Below, one piece after another: positions 1 through 11,451 of a stretch of 64,000 nt of DNA; the stretch's first letter is position 1; each line of letters opens with the position of its first letter. Origin of the DNA: Ilex aquifolium (lineage: Eukaryota > Streptophyta > Magnoliopsida > Aquifoliales > Aquifoliaceae); contig OX637394.1 of the NCBI GenBank assembly GCA_951799425.1, positions 32,710,001 through 32,774,000 of the forward strand, given 5' to 3'. A program made the translations under genes and the position numbers. The notes under the pieces were generated by a model that saw only the letters and a list, made by a program, of their open reading frames with translations, had not been told where the DNA came from and made no database searches.

Positions 1-1860
1 ATCAATGAGGGCCCAAGTGAGAGCCTTTCGCCGGCGCTTGTCCCGCACCTGCACTGTTGTTCCCATAAAGGGTGAGTCACGCTCAATAGGGTATCTCCTA
101 AAGAGACTACTGCTCAACCTAGATGAATCTGAAATGCTCACATGCAATTTAACAATCAACAAACAATCCATTTAAGAATATGTCATTCATAATGGAATTT
201 TCTATGTCATGTCATGTTATGAGATGAGACTCACACATGCAATGTAACTCAAGCCTTCACCGGCTCTCATAACATATGCATTGTCATGCGTATGAATCCG
301 GACATTCCAAGCCCCTGCCATTGATGGTGCAAATTCAATGACCATTATATATCCGGGGTCTTTCTTGGGGTATGTATTTTTAGACTTCCACCAACGGGCA
401 CTCAACCGACACGACATTTATGAACTTCCACCAACGGCTCCGCATACACCAACACACATTATGGACTCAACACCAACGGAGTGCGTATCCAAATCACCGG
501 GTCATACACCCGAGGGACAATCTAACCCTTCTTGCTAACCCCGACCCTATTTTCAATGCAAACCCGTACGACTAAGTCAAACTTTGATTCAACTTTCCCG
601 AGTCCACGCATCATCCACCAAGAATGGTGTTTGATCAAAATCATGCACACACCCACACCTATGTCACATGCCCACAAAAGTGATGCTTCTCGTGTATATG
701 CAATGCAATGAACAATTGCATTTCATATCATTATACAACGAAGATTTAAATTGTAATTCCAATTTCATGTTCATCATATCATGAAAGTAGCACGACATAC
801 CCATTTTTACAATATCAATTATATCAAGAGCATATAATTACATTCCACAAATTTTCACCAAACATGTTATAACATTTTCAATGAAACCAACGTGCTAAAT
901 CAACATAGGCATTTTATCAAACACCTTCAAGGCATAAATGTAACACATAGCATGCCTAATCACACATTTCTCTTGAAATTACCAAAACAAGCAATTTCTC
1001 CCAAAAACCAATTCATACAAAAATTGGTTTTAGCATATTTCTATACCATTTTTCATGTTCTAGTTACACTAGAAATACATCTACACAAGAGATTTCATCC
1101 CAATTCATGTTACCTATTTCATACGAAACCCTAAGTTGGAAATAAACCTAGCTAAAAGAAAAACCCTACATCTTGAAGCGTGATACAAGTGGTAGAAACT
1201 CCCAAGACCCAAATCAAGCTTCAAACCTTGATTTCCAAAAATCCCATTCTTAAGACTTCATCAAAATCCGCTATCTTTGCTATGGTTTTGGAGCCTACAT
1301 CATGTAGAACAATCTTTGTTTTTGGCCCAAGGCGATTCAACGAACGGAGAGCTGTAGATCTTAGAGAGAAGGTTGAAGAATCCTTCATTTTCCTTCTCTT
1401 CCCTTCCTTGCTCTTTTCCGAAAATACAACGCTGAGAAATGGGGAAAATCTGATTTTTTTCCCTTTTTATACTCCTCATATACTTTGCTCTCGTTACGCC
1501 ACACGTTTGTCTTTCCCAGGTCTAATTTCATCCCGAATTAATTAAATCTCGTCTCATTTCAAGTTCAATATATTTTTATTTGGACTAACTTTAAATTATT
1601 TTCCACGTTCCACAATTTATTTCCGTTTGCATTTATTTTGGTCACGCGACACCCGATCGCCTCGTAAAATACGAGAAATCTAATTGTATCAGAATTCAAC
1701 GAAAATTGACTAGGTAACTAGATTTTTAGAGACGAATTGAACGGTGAGGTACGTTTCTTCATCCGAGTTCTAGAAAAATTTGGGTTTTTCAACCCGTACC
1801 TTAGCGGCTAATTACCTTTTTGCCTTTTTCCTAAAATTTCAAATTTTCCCAGGTTTTACA
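1..1860 (-). repeat. LTR of chromovirus (Tekay-like) T1, cut by window edge
   Basis: Minus-strand LTR. Its start reads TGTAAAACC from position 1860 leftward, directly after a polypurine tract in 1861-1878. Its other end lies left of base 1. The part at about 60-800 is homologous to 27770-28075 plus 30775-31200, including the shared words around CGCTCAATAGGGTATCTC. It therefore belongs to a dispersed LTR family. Open frames inside it are short and have no recognisable product. The lineage is inferred from the adjoining integrase and chromodomain. Confidence 0.72.
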
Positions 1861-2413
1861 TTATTCCCCCCTTAAAAGAAATTTCGTCACCAAAATTTAC
1901 ACACACATGCACATTCAACCACATGCATATGCAACAGTCATATAATACTTATGACCATAGGAATGTACCTCCACCCTCGAACAAGAATGGATAACTAGTA
2001 CGTATAGTGTCCTCATGCTCCCATGTTGCCTCCTCCACACCTCGGTGCTACCACAGCACCTTCACCAGCCTCACGGTCTTGTCTCGTAAAACTTGCTCTC
2101 GGCTATCCATGATACGCACCGGTCCCTCCTCGAAGGTCTCATTCGCATCAACAACCAGCTCACCCTAATCCACCACATGCGTAGGATCTAGAGTGTACTT
2201 CCGGAGTATGGAGACATGGAATACTCAGTGAACACCAAATAAATTTGGCAGTAATGTTGATCGGTAAACAACTTTACCAACCCTCTCGAGTACCTCGAAG
2301 GGCCCGATATATCTCGATGACAGCTTCCCCGCTTCCCAAACCTGACCACTCCTTTCTTGGGCATTACCTTTAAGAAGATGTGATCTCCGACCTCGAACTC
2401 TAGTGGTCGTCGC
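1861..2413 (-). pseudogene. T1 integrase C-terminus, chromodomain and polypurine tract
   Basis: Read on the minus strand from 2413, this encodes the end of a gypsy integrase (RRPLEFEVGDHIFLKV at about 2412-2365). A chromodomain-like stretch follows at about 2170-1970 (VRIMDSREQVLR, then VKVLWHRGVEEATWEHED). A purine-rich tract (minus strand, AAGGGGGGAATAA) precedes the LTR. This order is diagnostic of Tekay/Del chromoviruses, whose chromodomain targets integration to heterochromatin. Frames are interrupted. The coding sequence is cut at 2413 by the Athila-type insertion and resumes at 14968. Confidence 0.8.
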
Positions 2414-4193
2414 TGATTAGTAGTTAAAATTAGCAACTTACTATGCCCTTTTTAAGACTAATTATGCTTTGATAGAGTTTCAATGATAAAAGATTGTACA
2501 AGGGCCTAAAGTAAATGGATACCAAATTTTCATACAACACCCACATGTACTGGAAAAAAATTGGAGAAGTTTGAAACAAGGCATGAACGTTCAAACGCTA
2601 ATCCACGTTCAAACGTCCCCTTGAATTATTTGAGGACCAAACTACTGAGGTGATCCTACATGGCGTGTTGCAGGTATTCCCTAAGAAGAAGAAAAAAAAT
2701 AGGTACTTGAGTACCACGTTCGAACGCCAATCCACGTTCTAACGTTGACTTGAATCATTTGAGGACCAGACTACTGAGTACTAGGGCAATGGCAATGGCA
2801 TTTTGCATGTTGCAGTTACTCTCACAGAAGAACAAAGGCCACTTGAGTAGGAAGTTCAAACTCCACCCAGCGTTCAAACGCCCATCAAGGAAAATATGAG
2901 ACAACTTTCGAACGCCATCTAACGTTCAAATGTTGTCCCCAGACAGCCTACAGAGTGGTTGATTTTCTATCTGGACCTTGGGGCACTCACTTGGACTTTG
3001 AAGACCTTGCCTAATATTTTACATTTCCTTGCCCCCTCCTCCTTGCCTATAAATACTCATGTTGTGGGAGCTTCAAAGAACAATTTAGGAGAGCTAGAGC
3101 TAGTTGTAGAGTTAGATTTACATTTACTTGCATAGAGGAAGATAGATTATCTTTTGGTTGAGGAGGAAACCCTCCAAAAGTGACTATCTTTCTTCTACTT
3201 TCATTATTAGTTTCATTTGCTTCCATTGTTTGAGATTCCTTCTTCCCTTAGAGGAGTAAAACTCTTCCACTTTTCTAGAGCTTTACGAAAGCTGTGAAGG
3301 GTGGAACGTGATTCACTTATTCTTCGTCGATGATCGGCTCCTTGTGTAGTGTGTTTTACCTTGTAACTCCTCTACTTGGAGGGATGAGAATCACTTTTTT
3401 TTTTATCTTTACCAAAGCCATGAAGAGTGAGTAGTTTCTCATTCACTCTTTAGTAAGAGGTGATGGACATGTATAAATCATTCAGAAGTTATATTTGTGT
3501 ATTTCATTTATGCTTAATGTTTTATCTCTTACTTGCTTATTGAATGATTGAATGCATCTAGCAAAGCTAAGGTACTTTGCACAACCATGAGTCCTTTCTA
3601 TGGCATAGATGACTCTTAGTATAGGAAGACTCATTGGTCCTTTGCAAGTATTCTAGCTAGATCTTCATGACTACCTTTCAATCTTCATCATTATTGTGTT
3701 TCAACTAAGAATGGAATACTAACACCATCGTTGGATGCCTTGTAGAAACACTTGCTTGTTTGTAGACGGGTTGAGTCTCGGCACAGACAATTCTTGTAAA
3801 TCTCTACAAAGATAGCGGAACCATGCTCTTAATTCTCACAATCCATTTTTATCTTCCGATTAACTTCATATTGACACAGGAGTTAATTGAGTTCCCAAGC
3901 ATAAGTATAACAACCGGATGATTGACTATATGCCCAAATTCTCGAGCTAAAGGGTGACTTTTACATTTGAGATTATCTTATATTTTGTCTTGAAAATCTT
4001 CTTGGAAATAATTTAATATTCTACCCAAGAAAATCCATAAATATCATAACTTTAAATCTCAAGGGTTCCAGTCACTTTGGTCTCTGTCACTGTTTACTTC
4101 AAAACACCAACATTAGTTCCATGTGGATTTGACTCCGGACTTAAACGGATTATTACTATAACTTGACCACCTGCATTTAGGTGTACACACTTC
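2414..4193 (+). repeat. 5' LTR of the Athila-type element (family A LTR)
   Basis: Colinear with the 3' LTR at 13179-14962. It starts TGATTAGTAG and is recognisable to about 4193. The last ten or so bases present in the 3' LTR (GGATCAAGTCA) are missing and the sequence runs directly into gag. It also lacks a 13-bp segment near 2486 that the 3' LTR retains. Many palindrome sites that read CGTTCGAACG in the 3' LTR read CGTTCAAACG or CGTTCTAACG here. U3 is at about 2414-3080. Confidence 0.92.
2588..3056 (+). promoter_or_regulatory. U3 promoter of 5' LTR: palindrome pairs plus TATA box
   Basis: Paired decamers related to CGTTCGAACG start at 2588/2606 and 2717/2735, each pair 18 bp apart; further copies lie at about 2850-2935. 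The repeat unit carrying each pair recurs about every 128 bp, with TTTGAGGACCAGACT shared between units. The TATA box CCTATAAATAC is at 3046-3056. Its role as the element promoter is inferred from position in U3. Several sites are CpG-decayed. Confidence 0.75.
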
Positions 4194-7100
4194 ATTTGGA
4201 GGAACACACAACCAACTCCCATGAATCCACAACAAGTTCAAAACCACCACCTCAAGGACCTCCTGCATATCAGCCATGCCAACCACCACACAAGAGAAGT
4301 CTTGAGGATACTTTGAATCAGTTCATGTAGACCTAATTGAACTATAACACTCATTCCACGCAAGTTTTCAATGATTTCAAAGCCCAAACCACCCAGTCTT
4401 TCGAGGATTTTAAAAGCCACATCCAAAAGCTGACCCAATCGATGACCACACATTAGAAGGGCAAATTTCCTGACCAACCAAAACAACCACAAGGCCAATT
4501 TCATGTGAGAAATCCTTCAATCATGGAAACCCCACAAGACCAAGCTCAAGCTATCACTACACTCATAAATGGCAAGGTGATTGACAAAACCATCAGGGAC
4601 ATGTTAATTCCAAAGCCAAGACCTGAGTCAATCTCAGTCACTGAACCAGTTGAGCCTGAACCAGTTGAGTTTGAACCTATGATTGAAACAGAGCCAGAAC
4701 CATCAAAGGAAAAAGATCCTTCTTTTCCTATTTCTGCTCCTTTTCCTCAAAGACTCAAAAAAGTATAGAAATTGAATAACCATACAGAAACCTACGAGCT
4801 CTTTAAGCAAGTGAAAATCAATATCCCACTTCTGGATGCAATTAAGCAGGTTCCATCCTATGCCAAGTTTATAAAGGACTTGTGCACGATTAAGAGAAGC
4901 CAAAATGTTCAAAAAAGAGTCTTATTGACGGAACAAGCCAGTGCCCTACATCAACACAAAATTCCTTCAAAATACAAAGATCTAGGGTGTCCAACTGTGT
5001 CATGTGTCATTGGAAACTTCATAATATTACAAGTTCTGCTGGATCTTGGAGCTAGTGTCAATTTGCTCCCTTTCTCTATATATCAACAATTGAGTTTGGG
5101 TGAACTCAAACCCACTTGTATTACACTCCAGTTGGCAGATAGGTCTGTCAAAGTCTCGAGAGGCATTGTTGAGGATGTCCTTGTTCAGGTAGACAACTTT
5201 GTCTTTCCAGTTGATTTCATTGTTTTGGACACTCAGCCAGTAATGGCATTCAGAGAACCAAATTCCTGTCATTCTTGGTCGACCCTTCCTAACAACCTCT
5301 CCAATACATTGATCAATTGCAGGAATGGAGTCATGAAACTAACTTTTGGGAACATGACTCTTGAGCATAATATTTTCAATATTGCCAAACACCCTGGAGA
5401 GGACAGGGAAGTGAGAGAAGTAAATTTCATTGAGTCTTTGGTCCATGAACATTTGAATGATACATTTTGTGAAACCTCTGCTGAATCCTGTCTGTTGGAA
5501 CCCATCACATCTGAGTTAACTGACGATGATCAAAATCCACAAAGTTGCCCCGCTCATGCTATTGAGACATATGCACCTAAATTTGAAGAACTTTCATCAA
5601 GTGGTAGAAAGCCACTTTCATCAAATGTCAAACCACCCAAGCCTAAACTAAAACCTCTCCCATCTGACCTAAAATATGCATTCTTAGGGGATGACGAGTC
5701 ATGTCCAGTGGTAATTTCATCTAAGCTTGCAGAGTTGCAAGAGTCTAAGTTGATTGAAGTCCTTAGACACCATGAAAGCACCATTGGGTGGACCATTGCT
5801 GATTTGAAAGGTATAAGCCAGTTAATATGTAATCATGTTATATACCTTGAGGAGGATTCAAAACCCTCTCTTCAGATGCAGCGAAGGTTAAACCCTCAGA
5901 TGAAGGAGGTTGTAAGGATTGAGGTGCTCAAACTATTGGATATTGGAATAATCTTTCCGATCTCTGATAGTAAATGGGTTAGCCCAACCCAAGTTGTGCC
6001 CAAGAAGTGTGGGATCACAGTGGTTAGAAATGATGCTAATGAGCTGGCACCAACTCGAGTCGTCACAGGATGGCGAATGTACGTAGACTATCGAAAACTC
6101 AATTTGGTAACTAGGAAATACCATTTTTCTCTTCCATTTCTTGATCAAGTCTTAGAAAGAATTGCAGGTCATGCATTTTACTGTTTTTTAGATGGTTATT
6201 CTGGGTATAATCAAATTGAGATAGCACTAGATGACTAGGAGAAAACAACATTCACATGCCCCTTTGGCACCTTTGCATTCAAAAAGATGTCGGTTGGACT
6301 TTGTAACAATCCTGCAACATTCCAAAGGTGCATGTTGAGTTTGTTTAGTGACATGGTTGAGAAATTTTTGGAAGTGTTCATGGATGATTTTTCTGTATAT
6401 GGGGATTTGTTTGATTTGCGTTTGACAAATCTAGAGAAAGTGTTGATAAGATGTAAGGAAGCTAATCTAGTGCTCTATTGGAATAAATGTCATTTCATGG
6501 TAATACAAGGCATTGTTCTAGGTCACATTGTATCGTCTGAAGGCATAAAAGTTGACAAGGCAAAAATAGATCTGATTGAAAATTTGCTTGCTCCCAAGAC
6601 TGTTAAAGATGTCCGATCATTTTTAGGACATGCAGGGTTTTATAGGAGATTCATAAAAGACTTTAGTACCATATCTAAACCCATGTGTCATCTCCTAAGT
6701 CAGGATGTTTCTTTTGTGTGGAGTAAAGCATGCCAGAAAGCTTTTGATAAGCTTAAAGGTATGTTAATTTCTGCCCCAATAATGCAACCTCCTAACTGGA
6801 CTCTACCGTTTGAATTAATATGTGATGCAAGTGATTATGTTGTAGGAGCTGTGTTGAGACAAAGAAAGGATAAGAAACTATATGTGATTTACTATGCAAA
6901 CAAAACTTTTAACAATGCTCAAATGAATTATTCCACGACTGAAAAAGAATTGTTTGCTGTAGTTTTTTCTCTGGAGAAATTTCGTTCTTACCTTGTTGGT
7001 TCTTCTGTTATTGTGTTCACTGACCATGCAGCATTAAAATTCTTGCTCAAAAAGAAAGATGTCAAGTCAAGGCTCTTAAGATGGATACTCTTACTACAAG

Positions 7101-8518
7101 AGTTTGATCTGATCATTAAAGACAAGAAGGGTGTTGAGAATGTGGTGGCAAATCATCTATCCAGGTTAATATATGAATTTCATGAGGATGGACTGCCAAT
7201 CAATGAAAATTTCTCTGATGAACAACTGTTCACAGTCATGGAAACACCATGGTACGCTGATATTGCTAACTTCCTTGCTATTGCTACGTTTTCTCCTTCC
7301 TTTATAATGATGGATAAGAAGAAATTTCTGAGGGAGGTTCGTAATTTCTTTTGGGAGGATCCATACGTGTTTAAGTACTGTAAGGATCAAATCATAATGC
7401 GTTGCATCCCCGATCATGAGAACAGACAGGTAATATCTTTTTGTCATTCTAAAGCATGTGGTGGCCATTTTTCATCTAAAAAAACCGTTGTGAAAATCTT
7501 GTAGTGTGGATTTTATTGGCCCACACTTTTTAAAGATGTCCATGCATTTTGTCTAACATGTGATAAATGCCAAAGGTTGAAAAGCATTTTTAAAAGAAAT
7601 ATGATGCCCTTGAACCCAATTCTGGTAATTGAATTTTTTGACTGTTGGGGCATCGATTTTATGGGACCATTTTCCCCTTCCTTCGGCTATCTATATATTT
7701 TAGTGGCAGTTGATTATGTGTCCAAATGGGTTGAAGCAATTACATGCCGAAATAATGATCACCGAACAGTGATCAAATTTTTAAAAGAAAACATTTTGTC
7801 TAGGTTTGGAATTCCTAAATCTATTATAAGTGATGGGGGTGCTTATTTTTGCAATCGTCTTTTTTGGAATTTGATGAAAAAGTACTTGATTTCTCATAAA
7901 ATTGCAACCACTTATCATTCACAGACTATTTGACAGGCTAAATTAGCTAATCAAGAGATCAAACTAATTTTAGAAAAAATGATAAACTCGGACCACAAAG
8001 ATTGGTTGTTGAGACTAACTGATACACTATGGGCATATCGCAATGTTTTTAAAATAATTTTAGGCATGTCTCTTTATCGATTAGTCTATGGCAAGTCTTG
8101 TCACCTACCTGTGGAATTGGAACACAAAGCATACTGGGCCATTAAAAAAATGAACTTTGACCTAGACAAGGCTGGACTCTCAAGAAAACTTCAGATTAAT
8201 GAATTAGAGGAATTGAGAAATGAGGCATATGACAATGCGAAAATCACAAAGAAAAGGATGAAGGTTTTTCATGATAAAAATATATTGAGAAAATCCTTTA
8301 CCCCTTCACAGAAAGTACTCTTATTCAATTCAAGGCTCTGCCTGTTTCCTGGTAAGTTGAGATCTAGATGGATTGGGTCTTACATTGTCAAACAAGTGTT
8401 TGGACATGGAGCAGTGGAAGTGGAAAATCCATCAAATGATAATATTTTTACTGTCAATGGTCAGCGTTTGAAACCATTTTTGGAAGACTTTTTAAAGATG
8501 TGGAAACCATTTTTTTAA
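4194..8518 (+). pseudogene. Athila-type gag-pol remnant
   Basis: One reading frame runs from about 4196 to 8518 with nonsense codons but no frameshift that I can find. Order: gag C-terminus (4196-4770); aspartic protease (LLDLGASVNLL at about 5036); reverse transcriptase (YVDYRKLN near 6080, catalytic FMDDFS near 6377); RNase H (CDASDYVVGAVL near 6820, TDHAALKFLL near 7019); integrase zinc region (H-H-C-C, about 7440-7575) and DDE core (FDCWGIDFMG near 7640, ISDGG near 7830, E near 7957). In-frame stops lie in the gag part and at 4766, 6236, 7502 and 7931. Several are TAG or TAA where the family usually has Gln. The N-terminal gag (capsid) is absent because the LTR is fused to the gag tail. 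No normal product can be made. Confidence 0.93.
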
Positions 8519-9840
8519 TGGTTCCAGAATATTCCTCCGAGATTCGCGCTTGCCGACATAAAAAGGGGTCGGTTCAGGAAAAATCCAACCCAAATCGACC
8601 CGAAAGGACGCCTTTATAAGTTTCCCCATCCCCCGCTATTTTTCTTTTTCTTCTTCTTCTTCGTTTTCTCTATTCTCTGTAAAATGACCCACCCCCTGCA
8701 AATCCATGGCTACACACTCCACAGACTTAATCTTTTGTTTCATGTTTTGCACTTTAATTTTGTATTTTCTCATGAGTGTCCTGCTCTTGTTTACACTCAC
8801 ACACAAGTATTTTCATCCTACCCGAAACCCAGATCTTCGTAAAGATGATTAATTTGTGTATTTTTTTGTACGCGCCAGCAGATGAATAGATCTCTACTTT
8901 CAATCCTAACTCCACTTTGCGTATACTGGTAAATTCGAAACATTGAGGACAATGTTGAGTTTAGGTTAGGGGGTGAGAACTATATTTCATATTTTGTGGC
9001 TTTTAAAAAAAAATTCTTGATTGTATTGTGTATTCTGTCTTGTATTTCGTATTTTTACAGTCTTTATAGTGATGATCATATCTTTAAAGTAGCTTCAATC
9101 GTCTTTGTGACTGGTAGACGTTAAAGAACTAGATAGAGTGTCTTAAAGCTTAGCAAGCATGGATTGTAAAAATTTTTGGTTCAGTCTAGGAGTTTTACGC
9201 ATTTTTTCATCTGATGTGCATTCTGTGATAATGAGAAAAGCAAGATTGGTAACAAAAATTGAAATCCAAGAACAACAGGCTAAACCACTGTGTGGAAGAA
9301 GCACTTTTGCTAAACGTCATCATGCCAAAAGACTTGGTGCCTATAAACAATGTGGTCGGATCTTTCACATGAAAGAATATAATCAGTGTTCTGAACCAAT
9401 TTTCGGTCGCGCACTCGATCAATTAGACTGGATAGTGAATGGGCAAAGTAAGGATTACTTTGAGACACCATGCTATTCCGGTACTTTGCTTTCCCATTTT
9501 GTGTGACTTTGACAGAAAATCAGAAGAGTCACTAATTGTTCAAATGGCATGGAGACAAAGGAAGATTCGGACTAGACTATTTTTTGACAAAATTGTGGAA
9601 AATTGTGTTTTTTGGATGAAAGCCAAAGGTCCGAACTTTTTGTAAAAAAGTGTAAATATCTTTTTGTTAGATGTACAAAATCCTTTTTGTTGAAAATAAA
9701 TGTGGGCCGAGTAAGGAATGTCCTAGAATACCAACCTTATGCGTGGGTAGGGACTTATCTTGAGACGCCGTGATTTTTTTTCAAAGTTCAAATTGTGTAT
9801 ATAGCCTTCTTTTAATGTGTATATAAATGTGCATAAAAAT
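8519..9840 (+). other. Spacer between integrase and internal promoter, with second PPT-like site
   Basis: No convincing coding sequence; a 115-codon frame at 9159-9506 matches nothing I recognise. Near 8610 a TTTATAA box precedes a long pyrimidine tract (8640-8680), which could be a weak start site. At 8953-8978 the words GAGTTTAGGTTAGGGGGTGAG closely resemble the polypurine tract just before the 3' LTR. A GAGGACAAT motif just before this is common in the same position in Athila elements, from my knowledge of the family. Confidence 0.55.
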
Positions 9841-9857
9841 TTTGATTTATGATTTGG

Positions 9858-10155
9858 TGTTCGAACGCCAGTTAACGTTCGAACGTTGGCTGCTCATAGT
9901 ACTTTTGCCTCTATAGGAAATGAAAAGTACTAGGAGCACCAAACGTTCGAACGTCTGAGTAACGTTTGAACTAAGACTGAACGTTCGAACGCCATACCCA
10001 CATTTGAACGCTAGGAGTTTAACAGTACTTTGGCCTTTGATAGAACATCAAAAGTATTGGGAGCTCTCCACGTTCGAACGCCAGTGTAACGTTCGAACCA
10101 TCTTTTTAAAATCCTTCTACAAACGTTCGAATGTTGGCTCCCTGCCTATAAATAC
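9858..10155 (+). promoter_or_regulatory. Internal promoter-like block with CGTTCGAACG pairs and TATA box
   Basis: Perfect CGTTCGAACG at 9876, 9944, 9982 and 10071, with degenerate partners at 9858, 9963, 10001 and 10090. Within-pair spacing is 18-19 bp. Another copy (degenerate) at about 10123 is followed by CCTATAAATAC at 10145-10155. The 3' ORF begins about 200 bp downstream. Intervening text (AGTACTTTGG..., GGGAGCTC) resembles the T2 chromovirus LTR at 23.8-23.9 kb more than the element's own LTR. Promoter function is inferred from motif order. Confidence 0.65.
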
Positions 10156-10355
10156 ATGGTTCGTCTTCTTCATTTCAAAATCACCCAAAACCCTTGCAAA
10201 ACCTCAAAACCCTCGATGACCCTTCACTTCCCAAGCCTCAAAACTTCATCTATTCTCAATTTCTACCCAAAATCCACCATCCCAAACATATTCCCACCTT
10301 TTCACCAAGAAATCCAAACTTTTCAAGCCCTAAAAATCCCCCAAAACCGAGAATC

Positions 10356-11451
10356 ATGCCTCCAAGAATGAAGATTCCTGCTAGGCGCAAGACAACCACT
10401 CGAGCCCAATTTTGTAGAAGAGGTGATCGAGGAACGAGAGGGAAGGCCACCCATTGTCCGAAGATACGATAGAACCCGCTTCCCTAATGCTCTCAAAGCG
10501 GATAGGTACGAAAATTTCTTTCAAAATAAAGCTATTGTTTGTGAACGAACAGTTGTGTTGTCGGATTTTGAGGATTTGGGCATTTTTGTGAATATGTAGG
10601 CGAGAGGGTGAAGTTTGTATTTGAGGAACGGTGGAGAGGCGGTGAAAGAATTGGTGCGGGAGTTTTACTCCAACGCCGAAATCTTCAATGGGGTGATAAA
10701 GACGTATGTGATGAGGGACCACATCGATGTGGATGAGGACTACATTTGGGAGATGAGGCAAGAGGTACCACGAGTACCAAAGCCTAGCTACCCCCTGAGG
10801 AAGAACGTGGGGATGGACGTTGTGGGTATGGAGTTGACGGGCTTGGCTACGTTTACTTGGGTAGGATGGAGGATCTTTAGGCAAGGAGAGTTGACCGACA
10901 AATACAAAATGCTCAACTTAATTGTCATCTCAAACTTTGCCCCCATTGGACGCAAGAATGAAATCCTCCCAGAGATGGCCCGATTACTATACGTAATAGG
11001 GAGGGGCCAAAGCATAGATCTCCCATCCTTAATCTTGATGGAGATGATGAAGGGGTGTGACGTGAAGAGGAATTCACTCCCCTTCAGTACCCTTGTGACG
11101 AAGATATGCTCGGACTATGGAGTGAGAATGAGGCCGAAGATGGGAGTGCAGAAGCCGATGGGGCCATTGAACAAGGCATCCTTCTGAAGGACCCAAGGTC
11201 ACAATGGCGGCCCGGTAGCAAGACAGGATATGCCGCCTGCCCGAGGCACCGATGAGGTGCAAGATGTTTTGGATGAGAAGGAGGAGAGAGAGGCTGAGAG
11301 AGGCCATGAGGAGGCACAGACTGAGGCAGGTACCAACACCAGCACCCGACGATCACTATAGGATATTATGCTTAGCATCGAGGCCAAGCAATATGAGATT
11401 CTCCGACAGTATGAGGAGATTCTCAGCCTTTTGAGGGGTGGAGCTGGATGA
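10356..11451 (+). pseudogene. Athila 3' ORF (env-position, plant transposon protein-like)
   Basis: Coding sequence begins at ATG 10356 with a basic N-terminus (MPPRMKIPARRKTTTR). It shifts frame near 10410 and then reads through stops near 10596, 10606, 11185 and about 11360. The stop at 11449-11451 ends a Glu/Arg-rich, probably coiled-coil tail. The middle part (LVREFYSNAEIF near 10640, GRGQSIDLPSLILMEM near 11005, LVTKICSDYGV near 11090) resembles the protein encoded 3' of integrase in many Athila and Tat elements, of unknown biochemical function. Its place corresponds to env of retroviruses, but I see no signal peptide or membrane segment. The block at 9858-10155 looks like its own promoter. 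Confidence 0.68.

Noticed and set aside
217-538. Two overlapping 66-codon frames at the window start
   Set aside because: Both lie within the T1 LTR and the second copy of this LTR does not keep them open.
9159-9506. 115-codon frame in the Athila spacer
   Set aside because: No similarity recognised, no conserved start context; kept only as a note in the spacer entry.
9876-10099. CGTTCGAACG as tRNA B boxes (GGTTCGANNCC)
   Set aside because: Core GTTCGAAC is similar, but no A box, tRNA fold or T-run terminator accompanies it, and a TATA box follows.
10381-10884. 167-codon open frame on the minus strand
   Set aside because: Antisense shadow of the Athila 3' ORF; no recognisable domain.
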